A stretch of DNA of 64,000 nt from Faecalispora anaeroviscerum (GCF_947568225.1 NZ_CANOOQ010000001.1:1178001-1242000); one strand, 5' to 3'; numbered from the stretch's first letter, positions 41,664-50,305 are shown. The notes: generated from the letters alone by a model not told the origin. Numbers and translations: made by a program.

Positions 41664-43295
41664 TTAATACATGCCGCCCATGCCGCCGTCTGCGGGCATT
41701 GCGGGAGCAGAGACCGGCTCTTTCTTATCCGCAACCAGAGATTCGGTGGTCAGAATCATGGCAGCGATGGAAGCGGCGTTCTGCAGAGCGGAACGAGCTA
41801 CCTTAGTAGGATCAACGATCCCCTGAGCGATCATATCGCCGTATTCCTGAGTCAACGCGTTAAAACCGTAGCCAATCTTGTTTTCCTTCTTCAGATTCTC
41901 TACGATAACGGAGCCTTCGAGGCCCGCGTTTGCGGCAATCTGGCGCAGGGGCTCTTCCAGAGCCTTCAGAACGATCTGCACGCCAGTCTTTTCGTCACCG
42001 GAGGTGGTATCCATCAGCTTCTGCACAACGGGAATTGCGTTGATCAGAGCAACGCCGCCGCCAGCCACGATGCCCTCTTCCACAGCAGCCTTGGTTGCCG
42101 CCAGAGCATCTTCAATACGCAGCTTCTTCTCTTTCATTTCCACTTCGGTCGCAGCGCCGACCTTGATGACCGCAACACCGCCGGCAAGCTTCGCCAGGCG
42201 CTCCTGCAGCTTCTCACGGTCGAAATCGGAGGTAGTGGTTTCCAGCTGGGCGCGGATCTGAGCAACTCTGTCTTTGATCTCGTCGGAGTTGCCAGCGCCG
42301 TCTACGATGATGGTATTCTCTTTGTCAACCTTTACCTGGCGGGCACGACCCAGCTGAGCAATGGTGGTATCCTTCAGCTCAAGGCCGAGCTCTTCGGAAA
42401 TCACCTGGCCGCCGGTCAGAACAGCGATGTCACGCAGCATCTCTTTTCTTCTGTCGCCAAAGCCGGGAGCCTTTACGCCAACGCAGGTAAAGGTGCCGCG
42501 CAGCTTATTCAGGATCAAGGTGGTCAGAGCCTCGCCCTCGATGTCCTCGGCAATCATCACGAGCTTCTTGCCGGACTGTACGATGCTCTCGAGCAGGGGC
42601 AGAATCTCCTGAATGTTGGAAATCTTCTTATCGGTAATGAGGATATAGGCGTCGTCGATCACGGCTTCCATCTTATTGGTATCAGTTACCATGTAAGGGG
42701 TGATATAGCCGCGGTCAAACTGCATGCCTTCAACAACCTCGGAGTATGTCTCGGCGGTCTTGGACTCTTCCACCGTGATAACGCCGTCGGAGCTGACCTT
42801 TTCCATCGCTTCCGCGATCAGCTTGCCGATGAATTCATCTGCGGAGGAAACGGTCGCGACTCTCGCGATGTCGTCGGAGCCGGTCACCTTCTTGGAGTGG
42901 TGGATCACAGCCTCAACAGCGGTTTCAACCGCCTTCTGAATACCCTTGCGCAGGATCATGGGGTTTGCGCCAGCCGCCAGATTCTTCATGCCCTCGCGAA
43001 CCAGAGCCTGTGCCAGCAGAGTAGCGGTCGTGGTACCGTCGCCGGCCACGTCGTTGGTCTTGATCGCAACTTCTTTTACGAGCTGTGCGCCCATGTTCTC
43101 AAAGGGATCCTCGAGTTCGATCTCTTTCGCGATGGTCACGCCGTCGTTGGTGATCAGCGGAGCGCCGAACTTTTTATCGAGCACCACGTTGCGGCCCTTC
43201 GGGCCCAGGGTGATTTTAACGGTATCTGCCAGCTGGTTTACACCGCTCATCAGAGCTTTTCTGGCTTCTACATCGAAAATAATCTGCTTTGCCAT
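41664..43295 (-). CDS. groEL: Chaperonin GroEL
   Basis: Forms the 14-subunit chaperonin ring that folds proteins with GroES and ATP. The 543-residue protein has LGPKGRNVVLDKKFG near the N terminus, the ATP-binding GDGTTTATLLAQ and the C-terminal GGMGGMY tail. ATG 43295 follows AGGAGG. It lies 38 bases after groES in one operon under a single CIRCE operator and promoter upstream of groES. Confidence 0.98.
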   Translation of the reverse strand: MAKQIIFDVEARKALMSGVNQLADTVKITLGPKGRNVVLDKKFGAPLITNDGVTIAKEIELEDPFENMGAQLVKEVAIKTNDVAGDGTTTATLLAQALVREGMKNLAAGANPMILRKGIQKAVETAVEAVIHHSKKVTGSDDIARVATVSSADEFIGKLIAEAMEKVSSDGVITVEESKTAETYSEVVEGMQFDRGYITPYMVTDTNKMEAVIDDAYILITDKKISNIQEILPLLESIVQSGKKLVMIAEDIEGEALTTLILNKLRGTFTCVGVKAPGFGDRRKEMLRDIAVLTGGQVISEELGLELKDTTIAQLGRARQVKVDKENTIIVDGAGNSDEIKDRVAQIRAQLETTTSDFDREKLQERLAKLAGGVAVIKVGAATEVEMKEKKLRIEDALAATKAAVEEGIVAGGGVALINAIPVVQKLMDTTSGDEKTGVQIVLKALEEPLRQIAANAGLEGSVIVENLKKENKIGYGFNALTQEYGDMIAQGIVDPTKVARSALQNAASIAAMILTTESLVADKKEPVSAPAMPADGGMGGMY

Positions 43296-43333
43296 GCTAT
43301 ATTCCTCCTAAATTTCTGAATTAAAATGAAAAA

Positions 43334-43618
43334 TCATTCCACAACAGCAAGAATATCTGACTGCCGTACGATGGTGTACTCTTCGCCGTCGATTTTCACT
43401 TCTGTTCCGGCATATTTGCTGCTGATGACCTTATCGCCCACCTTTACGTACATGGTGACCTCTTTGCCGTCTACCAACCCGCCGGGGCCGACCGCGATAA
43501 CGGACGCGATCTGGGGCTTCTCTTTTGCAGAACCAGCCAGCAGGATACCGCTTTTTGTGGTTTCCTCCGCCTCTTCCAATTTAATCAGAACTCTGTCGGA
43601 AAGTGGTTTGATCGTCAT
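43334..43618 (-). CDS. groES: Co-chaperonin GroES
   Basis: Caps the GroEL ring. The 94-residue protein has the family's PLSDRVLIK start, the mobile loop around ETTKSGILLAGSAKEKPQ and the C-terminal DILAVVE. ATG 43618 follows AAGGAGGAAAT. It is the first gene of groES-groEL and is preceded by a CIRCE operator, so HrcA repression is expected; hrcA itself is not in the window. Confidence 0.98.
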   Translation of the reverse strand: MTIKPLSDRVLIKLEEAEETTKSGILLAGSAKEKPQIASVIAVGPGGLVDGKEVTMYVKVGDKVISSKYAGTEVKIDGEEYTIVRQSDILAVVE

Positions 43619-43661
43619 TTCCTATTTCCTCCTTATAAAAAATCAAAATGATTGATTGGGT

Positions 43662-43688
43662 TTAGCACTCAATATCCCCGAGTGCTAA
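43662..43688. promoter_or_regulatory. CIRCE operator (HrcA site)
   Basis: A perfect TTAGCACTC-N9-GAGTGCTAA, 43 bases before the groES start. It directly follows the -10, so bound HrcA would cover the transcription start. Confidence 0.98.
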
Positions 43689-43693
43689 ATCTT

Positions 43694-43722
43694 ATTTTAG
43701 CCGCTGACAGCATAAAAATCAA
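43694..43722 (-). promoter_or_regulatory. Promoter of groESL
   Basis: On the minus strand -35 TTGATT (43722-43717), a 17-base spacer and -10 TAAAAT (43699-43694). Confidence 0.85.
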
Positions 43723-43780
43723 GAGGTTTTTTCCTAAAATACGGAATTTCATAATTTTTTTACAATTGCAAATTCAAAAA

Positions 43781-43813
43781 AAATCCGGGAATCGTCTCTC
43801 GATCCCCGGATTT
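43781..43813 (-). terminator. Terminator after rRNA methyltransferase gene
   Basis: AAATCCGGG (43781-43789) pairs with CCCGGATTT (43805-43813), with ATCG/CGAT continuing inside past one mismatch. On the minus strand it ends in a run of T. Confidence 0.88.
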
Positions 43814-43873
43814 AGTCTTTCCTGATTTTTACATTTTAATTTTATAATTAAATCATCTTTTAAATGTTTCCAA

Positions 43874-43907
43874 ATTTCTTCCATTCGCCTTTGGCGGAGG
43901 AAGAAAT
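43874..43907. repeat. Palindromic CGCC/GGCG element, copy b
   Basis: ATTTCTTCC (43874-43882) and GGAAGAAAT (43899-43907) flank the core CGCC-TTT-GGCG. The layout is the same as at 50181-50219. Confidence 0.7.
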
Positions 43908-43924
43908 CCTGTGTTATCAAGTAA

Positions 43925-45046
43925 TCAGGCTTTATAATAGCTGTACAGCTGGCATTTAATCATTCCGTTATACAGCTTGCGGCGTTTGTCCGCCGGGCGG
44001 CCAAAGCAGCTTTCAAATGTTTCGTCTGGGCTGATGATGTGGTAACTCCAGCCGCGTTTGGGGACAAAGTGCTGCCCCATTGCCGTATACAGCTCCTCCG
44101 CCTGGCTCAGGTCGAGCAGGCGCTCACCGTAAGGTGGGTTGCAGATTACGCAGCCGCGCTCGCCCTCCTCCGCAAAATCGCGGATATCGCGCTTTTCCGC
44201 ACGAATATGAGCAATCACTCCCGCCTTTTTCGCATTTTCCAACGTGAGGGCAACCGCCGCGCCGTCGATGTCGTAGCCAGTAGCAAGGAAGGTGCTGTCG
44301 CGTTTTACCAAATCCTGCGCACGCGCTTTTTCCCGAATCCACACACTTTCATCAATCCCCTTCCAGCTTTGCGCCGCAAAGCTGCGCTGCAGGCCGGGTG
44401 CAATATTCATTGCAAGCAAAGCAGATTCAATGAGAATCGTGCCGGAACCGCAGAACGGGTCGTACACGTGAGAATCCGGCCAAAGGCGGGCCAGCTTCGC
44501 CATCGATGCAGCCAGTGTTTCCTTGATCGGCGCTTCCGCCGCATTGGGACGGTAACCGCGCTTATGAAGCCCTACCCCGCTGGTATCGAGCATCACGCTG
44601 ACGGAATCCTTTAAAATCAGAAACTGCACCTGATACATGTCGCCGGATTCTTCGAACCACGGCACGCGGTGCTTCAGCTTCAGGCGTTCCACAATGGCCT
44701 TTTTGATGATGGACTGGCAGTCCGGAACGCTGGAAAGCTGAGAGCTGAGGGAACGGCCTTTAACCGGAAAACGGTCTTTTTTGCCGATCCACGCTTCCCA
44801 CGGCAAAGCCTTTACCCCCTGAAACAGCTGCTCAAAGGTAACGGCGCGAAACGTGCCGAGCAGCACAAGCACCCGCTCGCTGTAACGGGAGCAGAGATTC
44901 GCGCGCGCCAGTATCTCGTCGCTGCCGTCGAACACCACGCGCCCGTTTTGGGGCTCCACCTGCTGCGCGCCCATTTCCCGCAGCTCTTCCGCCACCAGGC
45001 CCTCTATGCCCAGCAGGCAGGGGCATACCAGTTTAAATTGATCCAT
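43925..45046 (-). CDS. THUMP-domain rRNA (guanine-N2) methyltransferase, YpsC/RlmL type
   Basis: Putative SAM-dependent methyltransferase of 373 residues acting on the N2 of a guanine in 23S rRNA. It has an N-terminal ferredoxin-like plus THUMP region (about 1-155) and a Rossmann methyltransferase domain with DPFCGSGTILIESALLA (SAM-binding) and CNPPYGERL (catalytic NPPY). It corresponds to the N-terminal half of E. coli RlmKL and to Bacillus YpsC. ATG 45046 follows AGAGGAACACA. It is a single gene with its own terminator. The exact target base is inferred from family only. Confidence 0.92.
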   Translation of the reverse strand: MDQFKLVCPCLLGIEGLVAEELREMGAQQVEPQNGRVVFDGSDEILARANLCSRYSERVLVLLGTFRAVTFEQLFQGVKALPWEAWIGKKDRFPVKGRSLSSQLSSVPDCQSIIKKAIVERLKLKHRVPWFEESGDMYQVQFLILKDSVSVMLDTSGVGLHKRGYRPNAAEAPIKETLAASMAKLARLWPDSHVYDPFCGSGTILIESALLAMNIAPGLQRSFAAQSWKGIDESVWIREKARAQDLVKRDSTFLATGYDIDGAAVALTLENAKKAGVIAHIRAEKRDIRDFAEEGERGCVICNPPYGERLLDLSQAEELYTAMGQHFVPKRGWSYHIISPDETFESCFGRPADKRRKLYNGMIKCQLYSYYKA

Positions 45047-45074
45047 TGTGTTCCTCTCCGTATCTGAAAAATAA

Positions 45075-45102
45075 CGGGGGCCGCAGTCTGACGCGGTCCC
45101 CG
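45075..45102 (-). terminator. Terminator after hpf
   Basis: CGGGGGCCGC (45075-45084) pairs with GCGGTCCCCG (45093-45102) with one mismatch. On the minus strand it is followed by TTATTTTTC. Confidence 0.8.
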
Positions 45103-45115
45103 CTGACTATCTGTA

Positions 45116-45664
45116 TTATTCCGCATCCGGCTCCAATAAACCATAATCGCCGTTTTTGCGCTGATACACTACGTTAATTTCACCCGTAGCACTATCGCGG
45201 AACATGTAAAACTGATGACCCAGCAGATTCATCTGCAAAATTGCTTCTTCTAAAGTAAGGGGCTTTACCGGGAAATGCTTGGTACGTACGACTCGATATT
45301 CATCTTCTTCGGCAGTAACACCAGACTCAGCGTCCTCTGGCATTTCCAGCACAAGCTGATCCAGCGCCGCAGAATGAATCTGCTTGTCCAAGCGGCTCTT
45401 ATTCTTGCGGATCTGCCGACCCAGAGCACTGACAACCTGATCCAGTGCGTCGTTCATTTCAAAATCGGTTGCCTCCGCACGATAAATCATGCCCTTGCTC
45501 CGAATTGTGATTTCAACCGTCTGACGGTTGCGTTCCAGCGTGACCACCACATGAGCATCCGCGTCCGCATCAAAAATCTTATCAAAACGGGAAAGCTTTT
45601 TTGTCGCCAGGCTCTTAAAATGATCTTTCAAAGTGACCTTACGTCCAGTAATCGTGATATTCAT
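45116..45664 (-). CDS. hpf: Ribosome hibernation promoting factor, long form
   Basis: Binds the ribosome in slow growth and links two 70S particles into inactive 100S dimers. The 182-residue protein is the long form: an N-terminal RaiA/YfiA domain (about 1-100, beginning MNITITGRKV, with EATDFEMNDALDQVVSALGRQIRK) and a C-terminal dimerisation domain (about 125-180; VVRTKHFPVKPLTLEEAILQMNLLGHQFYMF). I start at ATG 45664, eight bases after AAAGGAG. It is monocistronic, with a terminator. Confidence 0.96.
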   Translation of the reverse strand: MNITITGRKVTLKDHFKSLATKKLSRFDKIFDADADAHVVVTLERNRQTVEITIRSKGMIYRAEATDFEMNDALDQVVSALGRQIRKNKSRLDKQIHSAALDQLVLEMPEDAESGVTAEEDEYRVVRTKHFPVKPLTLEEAILQMNLLGHQFYMFRDSATGEINVVYQRKNGDYGLLEPDAE

Positions 45665-45783
45665 GTACGCATCTCCTTTGCAAATGGAAATCACAGAGTT
45701 TTCGGAACAAATTCCTGAAAATTCACCCGAACCCTCTGGGAGTATTATAACATAAATACCGAAAAAATAGAAGTAGTTCGACT

Positions 45784-46626
45784 TTAAATGATTATTTTTT
45801 TATGACGCGTTACGTGGCAACCAACGTTGACCGCAACGGGCAGGCCGGCAATGTGCGTGGCGTAGGTTTCGATGTTGACAGCCAGCGCCGTCACATCGCC
45901 CCCAAAGCCCTGTGGGCCGACCTTCAGCTCGTTGACCGCGCGGAGCATGTCCTGCTCCAGCTGGTGGTAAAAAGGATCCGGGTTCGGCTCATCCAGCGGG
46001 CGGCACAACGCCTGTTTCGCAAGCTGTGCGCACAACTCAAAATCGCCGCCGATCCCCACTCCCAGTACAACCGGAGGACAGGGATTTCCGCCCGCCAAGC
46101 GGACGGTTTCCGTGACAAAATCAATGATCTGCTGCGACCCTGCCGCCGGAGTCATCATTTTCAGGCGGCTCATATTTTCACTGCCAAAGCCCTTCGGGCA
46201 GGCGGTGAGCGTCACACGGTCACCGGGCACAATCCGTGTGTGCAGCACGGCGGGAGTGTTATCTTCCGTATTGACGCGGCGCAGCGGGTCCCCTACCACG
46301 GAGCAGCGGAGCAGGCCCTCCACGTAACCACGGTGAACACCCGCGTTGACGGCCTCCTCAAACGAGCCACCGACCAGATGAACCTCCTGCCCGATCTCCG
46401 CAAACACAACCGCCATGCCGGTATCCTGGCAGATCGGCAGATTCAGCCGGCGTGCGGCATCCAGATTTTCGCACAGATCCTCTAAAATCGATTTACCCAG
46501 AGGATTGCTCTCCTTCTGCACCGAGCAGCGGATGCAGTCCTCCAAATCGCCGGAAAGCTCGCGGTTCGCCTCAATCAACATACGGCACAGCTCATCGCTG
46601 ATACGGGAAACGGAAACCTCTCTCAT
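45784..46626 (-). CDS. Class I fumarase/tartrate dehydratase alpha subunit
   Basis: Iron-sulfur hydro-lyase subunit of 280 residues, as in two-subunit fumarases (malate to fumarate) or tartrate dehydratase. The three cluster cysteines are visible: PICQDTGMAV, GIGGDFELCAQ and VNVGCHVTRHKK. ATG 46626 follows AAGGAG by nine bases. The beta subunit, which normally follows at once and completes the active site, is not in the window: the next gene in the same direction is hpf. The partner must be elsewhere or has been lost. An amidohydrolase gene lies 50 bases upstream in the same direction, so the two may be cotranscribed. Confidence 0.88.
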   Translation of the reverse strand: MREVSVSRISDELCRMLIEANRELSGDLEDCIRCSVQKESNPLGKSILEDLCENLDAARRLNLPICQDTGMAVVFAEIGQEVHLVGGSFEEAVNAGVHRGYVEGLLRCSVVGDPLRRVNTEDNTPAVLHTRIVPGDRVTLTACPKGFGSENMSRLKMMTPAAGSQQIIDFVTETVRLAGGNPCPPVVLGVGIGGDFELCAQLAKQALCRPLDEPNPDPFYHQLEQDMLRAVNELKVGPQGFGGDVTALAVNIETYATHIAGLPVAVNVGCHVTRHKKIII

Positions 46627-46676
46627 ACACTCCAACTCCTTTTGATCTACACCCCTAGGGGCACTTATCCTCTCAG

Positions 46677-47831
46677 TTACAATACCCGCCTGCCTGCCAC
46701 AAATACCATTTCCGGCTTTGTGCTAATTTGCAGCGGATCGTCACGGAAGAGGGAAAAATCAGCATCCTTGCCCGGCTCCAAAGAGCCGACGCGATCGTCG
46801 ATGCGGCAAATGCGCGCCGGGTTGATCGTAATCGCACGCAGCGCCTCTTCCCGCCCAAGCCCCTCGCGCACCGCAAGCGCAGCACACAGCGGCAGATACT
46901 GAATCGGGATAACGGGGTGATCCGTGACAAGCGCCATGCGTATGCCGTGCTTTTGGAGGAGGCCGGGGCAGGCCGGAGTCAAATTCTTCATTTCGGGCTT
47001 TGCACGGTCACATAGAATGGGGCCGCAAAGCACCGGCACATCCTCCCCGACCAGATCGTCGGCGATCAGGTGGCCGTCCGTAGCGTGAACAATCACATAA
47101 TCCAGGTGAAATTCACGCCCCAGGCGCATCGCGGTAAAAATATCGTCGGCCCGGTGAGCGTGAAAATGTACCGGCAGCTCGCCCTGCAATACGGGAATGA
47201 GTGCTTCGCATTTTATATCATACTCCGGTGGATCAATGTCCTCATCCTTGCACGAAAGCTCCAAATCCTCTAGATAGCGCCGGGCTTTGTACAGCTCCTC
47301 GCGAATGAGGGCCGCCGTGGCCATGCGGGTAGAAGGTGCTTGGCTTTTACCGTGATACGTGGACTTCGGGTTTTCTCCCAACGCCATTTTCATCGCCACG
47401 GGCGCCTGGATGACCATGTTGTCGATCCGCCGCCCCGCCGTTTTGACGGCGGCGAGCTGCCCACCGATGGGATTCGAGCTTCCGGGTCCGGTAATCACCG
47501 TCGTCACACCCGCAGCACAAGCCTCCTCAAAGCAGCGATCCAGAGGGTTCACGGCGTCGATTCCGCGCATCTGCGGCGTAATGGGATCGGTGTCCTCGTT
47601 GCCGTCGTCACCCTCGAAGGTCAGGCCATCCTCCCACATGCCAAGGTGCGTATGGGCGTCGACAAAACCGGGATACACAGCGGCGCCGCCAGCGTCAATA
47701 ATCTCTTCTTCCGCGGTATTAGGCGCGGGCATAGGGCCAACCCCGGCGATTTTGCCGTCTCGTACCAACAGGTAGCCGTTCGAGATGGGATCGCCCGCCA
47801 TCGTATAAATCGTTGCATTTTGTATCAGCAT
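46677..47831 (-). CDS. Amidohydrolase, HutI/COG1228-like
   Basis: Metal-dependent amidohydrolase of 384 residues. The metal pair is in PGFVDAHTHLGMW, further ligands in HFHAHRADD and VHATDGHL, and the catalytic Asp probably in VTDHPVIP; the C terminus has the GSLEPGKDADFSL stretch common to this group. It is related to imidazolonepropionases but lacks the HutI signatures, so the substrate is unknown. ATG 47831 has GGGAGGTAACAT upstream. It lies between the S1-domain gene and the fumarase alpha gene. Confidence 0.85.
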   Translation of the reverse strand: MLIQNATIYTMAGDPISNGYLLVRDGKIAGVGPMPAPNTAEEEIIDAGGAAVYPGFVDAHTHLGMWEDGLTFEGDDGNEDTDPITPQMRGIDAVNPLDRCFEEACAAGVTTVITGPGSSNPIGGQLAAVKTAGRRIDNMVIQAPVAMKMALGENPKSTYHGKSQAPSTRMATAALIREELYKARRYLEDLELSCKDEDIDPPEYDIKCEALIPVLQGELPVHFHAHRADDIFTAMRLGREFHLDYVIVHATDGHLIADDLVGEDVPVLCGPILCDRAKPEMKNLTPACPGLLQKHGIRMALVTDHPVIPIQYLPLCAALAVREGLGREEALRAITINPARICRIDDRVGSLEPGKDADFSLFRDDPLQISTKPEMVFVAGRRVL

Positions 47832-48002
47832 ATGTTACCTCCCAAAAGCAGGGCATACCCCGCAGGCTCCGGTAAAAAAGCTGCCGCACACACGGCAGAC
47901 GGGAAGGCCAGAAGCCACCCCGTACCGGAAACAAATCAATCTGGTTGTTCTGTTCCAGCCGTTCGGAGCAAGCGCCGGAACAACCGGAAAACGCATCAAA
48001 AA

Positions 48003-48024
48003 GGCGGAGTGTGACCACTCCGCC
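48003..48024 (-). terminator. Terminator after S1-domain gene
   Basis: GGCGGAGTG (48003-48011) pairs with CACTCCGCC (48016-48024). On the minus strand it is followed by TTTTTG. It marks the end of the yab cluster transcript. Confidence 0.9.
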
Positions 48025-48028
48025 TGTC

Positions 48029-48538
48029 TTATTTGGATGGGCCACCGCCGCCATGCTTGGTAAAGCCGCCGCGTTTGGAATCAATGCACCTTTTGAGGTC
48101 GGTCATTTTTTCGTCGCTGGTCTGCTTGAACCGAGACATCATTTCCTCAAAGCTGGTTGCTTCGGGCTTTTTGCTCGCCTGCCACTCATAGTTGCCCGGT
48201 CTGGCTGCGGGACGCGGTCCGGAAGGACGTGGTCCGAAAGAACGCGGCCCAGAAGAACGCGGCGCAAAGTGACGCGCGGCAGGACCGTTGTCACGAGGCG
48301 GCGGCGGAACAGCCTTTTTCATGGAAAGACTCACTTTGCCATCATCGCTGATGCTCAGCACTTTCACCTTGACCATCTGATTTTCCGTTACATAGTCGCG
48401 GATTTCTTTCACAAAGGTTGGAGCTACCTCGGAAATGTGAACCATCCCGGTTTTGCCCTCGGGAAGCTCTACAAATGCACCGAACTTTGTAATTCCAGTA
48501 ACCTTTCCCTCAAGAATTGTTCCTACCTCAAGTTGCAT
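48029..48538 (-). CDS. yabR: S1 RNA-binding protein, YabR-like
   Basis: Protein of 169 residues with one S1/OB-fold RNA-binding domain (about 1-75: GTILEGKVTGITKFGAFVEL and GMVHISEVAPTFVK) and a basic, Pro/Gly/Arg-rich linker made of about five degenerate five-residue repeats (GPRSF, GPRPS, GPRPA type), then a helical tail. It matches the general-stress S1 protein YabR, which follows divIC in Bacillus, as here. ATG 48538 follows AAGAGGAGGATA. The repeated linker is longer than I expect for YabR and is probably disordered. Confidence 0.9.
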   Translation of the reverse strand: MQLEVGTILEGKVTGITKFGAFVELPEGKTGMVHISEVAPTFVKEIRDYVTENQMVKVKVLSISDDGKVSLSMKKAVPPPPRDNGPAARHFAPRSSGPRSFGPRPSGPRPAARPGNYEWQASKKPEATSFEEMMSRFKQTSDEKMTDLKRCIDSKRGGFTKHGGGGPSK

Positions 48539-48574
48539 ACAGTAATAATATCCTCCTCTTAAATTCAGAGCCGT

Positions 48575-48877
48575 TTAATTCCCCGCAATATTTACAAAAA
48601 CACGTTCGCCGGGCTTAGCATAATCGAGCCCTTCCCGCACAACGCGCTCTATGTACTCGTCACTGACACCACTGCCGGAAGACAAACTGTGCTTTAAGTC
48701 CTCATTTTTAATCTCCTGAATTTTGATCTGCTGTTTCAAATCGGCCAGCTGCCGCTTTTTTTCGCTGATCTGCATCTGCTGATTCACGAGAGCGACCGCC
48801 GCGTAAACCGCAAACACCAGAATAGCAAACCGCAGCAAAAAGCTCTTTTTTTCTTTCTTGGCTTTCAGTATCCTCAT
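48575..48877 (-). CDS. divIC: FtsB/DivIC-type septum formation initiator
   Basis: Small bitopic division protein of 100 residues: a basic cytoplasmic start (MRILKAKKEKK), one membrane helix (about 14-31) and an extracellular coiled coil (about 32-65), then the conserved YIERVVREGLDYAKPGE region. It belongs to the FtsB-FtsL-FtsQ (DivIC-FtsL-DivIB) complex that activates septal wall synthesis. I start at ATG 48877; GAGGGGAG lies 12 bases upstream. Position between yabQ and yabR is as in Bacillus. Confidence 0.92.
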   Translation of the reverse strand: MRILKAKKEKKSFLLRFAILVFAVYAAVALVNQQMQISEKKRQLADLKQQIKIQEIKNEDLKHSLSSGSGVSDEYIERVVREGLDYAKPGERVFVNIAGN

Positions 48878-48943
48878 AAAGTCAAACAGCTCCCCTCTTT
48901 GCAATCCGCAGTAATGGGGCAAATTCAGAATCCATACAGTTGA

Positions 48944-49435
48944 TTATACACTATTGGGCGGGGAGGTTTCAAGCGATTTTTTTCTTTTCTTCCGAAATTT
49001 TAAGGGTTTTATTGTGACTTTCGCAATTTTTACACCAGCAGAGCATACCCCGTGGAAGATCCAGCGAAGCAAACACCCCACAGGATGGAAAATCCAGCGG
49101 AATAAAAAATTTTTAATCGCCGTTAAAATTCGCAGCAGAAGGTGTGATAAACGGAGCGTAATCTCACCAAGGGTAAGAAAATAAACGCACATACCGATGG
49201 CCTCACCCGCCAGCAGATAAAAGCGAACCTCTCCCCAGTTGACCGCAAGGGCCAGAAGAAAGCTGATAACAGCCGCGACAAAGCATACAAAAATATCCTG
49301 CCAGATCACCTGGCGTTTTTCACTGCGGGCAAACACCCGAAAAATGCGAAACACATCGTAAAACGCGCCGAGCGCGAACCCAACCGCCAGGGCGATGAGA
49401 AAACCCTGGCCCTGCTCCTCCAGAGTAAGACCCAA
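48944..49435 (-). CDS. yabQ: Spore cortex biosynthesis protein YabQ
   Basis: Membrane protein of 163 residues with about four hydrophobic helices and a basic C-terminal tail. YabQ is needed for spore cortex formation in Bacillus. The N-terminal EQGQGFLIALAVGFALGAFYDVFRI is typical of the family. ATG 49435 starts 15 bases after yabP in the same direction. Order yabP-yabQ-divIC supports the name and supports a spore-forming host. Confidence 0.93.
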   Translation of the reverse strand: MGLTLEEQGQGFLIALAVGFALGAFYDVFRIFRVFARSEKRQVIWQDIFVCFVAAVISFLLALAVNWGEVRFYLLAGEAIGMCVYFLTLGEITLRLSHLLLRILTAIKNFLFRWIFHPVGCLLRWIFHGVCSAGVKIAKVTIKPLKFRKKRKKSLETSPPNSV

Positions 49436-49450
49436 AGCGCAATCACCCCG

Positions 49451-49747
49451 CTATCGGAACATTTTGGAAAACAAACCGCCGCCGCTGCTCTGCTTTTGAT
49501 CGGTATAGCTCAGAGAACAGATTTCTCCCATAATGGTCAGTTCACCGGTTTCGGTATTGAGCTTTCCGATTTGCAGATTCCGGCCACGAATCACGATTTC
49601 GCCAAGATCGGTATACGCCACCACCGTCTGGTCGTCAAAGCTGTCCACATTGGAAACTCCGGTAGCAGTCAGCGTCTTTCTGTTATCCACAATCAGGCTG
49701 TGCGGCGCGCGAACCGTTTTGGCTGCTGCTTTCTTTTCTTCCGCCAT
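49451..49747 (-). CDS. yabP: Sporulation protein YabP
   Basis: Spore coat/cortex-associated protein of 98 residues in the YabP/YqfC family. The core SLIVDNRKTLTATGVSNVDSFDDQTVVAYTDLGEIVIRG shows the family pattern of short beta strands, ending with LNTETGELTIMGEICSLSY. I start at ATG 49747, eight bases after GGGAGGG; the frame stays open 67 codons upstream, across a palindromic repeat. Sporulation-specific expression (SigE type) is expected but I did not find a promoter. Confidence 0.93.
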   Translation of the reverse strand: MAEEKKAAAKTVRAPHSLIVDNRKTLTATGVSNVDSFDDQTVVAYTDLGEIVIRGRNLQIGKLNTETGELTIMGEICSLSYTDQKQSSGGGLFSKMFR

Positions 49748-49798
49748 GATCGTTCCCTCCCGACAGTATAGTTGATCACAATGCCGCTTGATCTGTGT

Positions 49799-49825
49799 CC
49801 TTCCTCCGTCTGCGGCGGTGGAAGG
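49799..49825. repeat. Palindromic CGCC/GGCG element, copy e (degenerate)
   Basis: CCTTCC (49799-49804) and GGAAGG (49820-49825) flank CCGTC-TGC-GGCGG. It is located in the yabO-yabP gap. Confidence 0.5.
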
Positions 49826-49895
49826 AGATCCGGTCTGGAAGCGGATTGACTCTACTACATATATGCTGGCTGGAAGGGACATATTCTGGCAGTTT

Positions 49896-50138
49896 TCAGG
49901 AAAGCGCCTCATACATTTCGGCTGCGTCTCCCTTTTGTGCGTATTCACTCACCCGCACCACTCTCACCTTCAGGCTGCGCGCGCCAAGCTGCAGCTCCAG
50001 TACATCGCCCTCCTTCACCTCGTAAGAGGCGCGGGCCACCTTGCCGTTTACTGTCACCCGACCGGCGTCACACGCTTCGTTCGCAATGGTGCGCCGCTTG
50101 ATTAAGCGGGATACCTTCAAGAACTTATCCAATCTCAT
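49896..50138 (-). CDS. rqcP: S4-domain ribosome quality control protein RqcP (YabO)
   Basis: Basic S4-domain RNA-binding protein of 80 residues. The S4 motif covers MRLDKFLKVSRLIKRRTIANEACDAGRVTVNGKVARASYEV, and homologues (YabO/RqcP, Hsp15) help RqcH add alanine tails on stalled 50S subunits. ATG 50138 follows AAGGAGCAGAAATATTTC at a long spacing. It sits between hup and yabP, as in Bacillus apart from the hup insertion. Confidence 0.94.
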   Translation of the reverse strand: MRLDKFLKVSRLIKRRTIANEACDAGRVTVNGKVARASYEVKEGDVLELQLGARSLKVRVVRVSEYAQKGDAAEMYEALS

Positions 50139-50180
50139 GAAATATTTCTGCTCCTTTTATCGTCAAATTCACTTTCCAAG

Positions 50181-50219
50181 ACGCTTTCTTCCCTCGCCTG
50201 CGGCGGGGGAAGAAAGCGT
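50181..50219. repeat. Palindromic CGCC/GGCG element, copy c
   Basis: ACGCTTTCTTCCC (50181-50193) and GGGAAGAAAGCGT (50207-50219) form a perfect 13-bp stem around CGCC-TGC-GGCG. It is the best-preserved copy, in the gap between hup and yabO. Confidence 0.75.
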
Positions 50220-50305
50220 GAGCTTATAATTACTTGCCGCCAATAACACAAAAGGCCACGGCAAACGCAAAACGCCTGTCCGCAGCCTTTAATATCAACA
50301 ACAGC

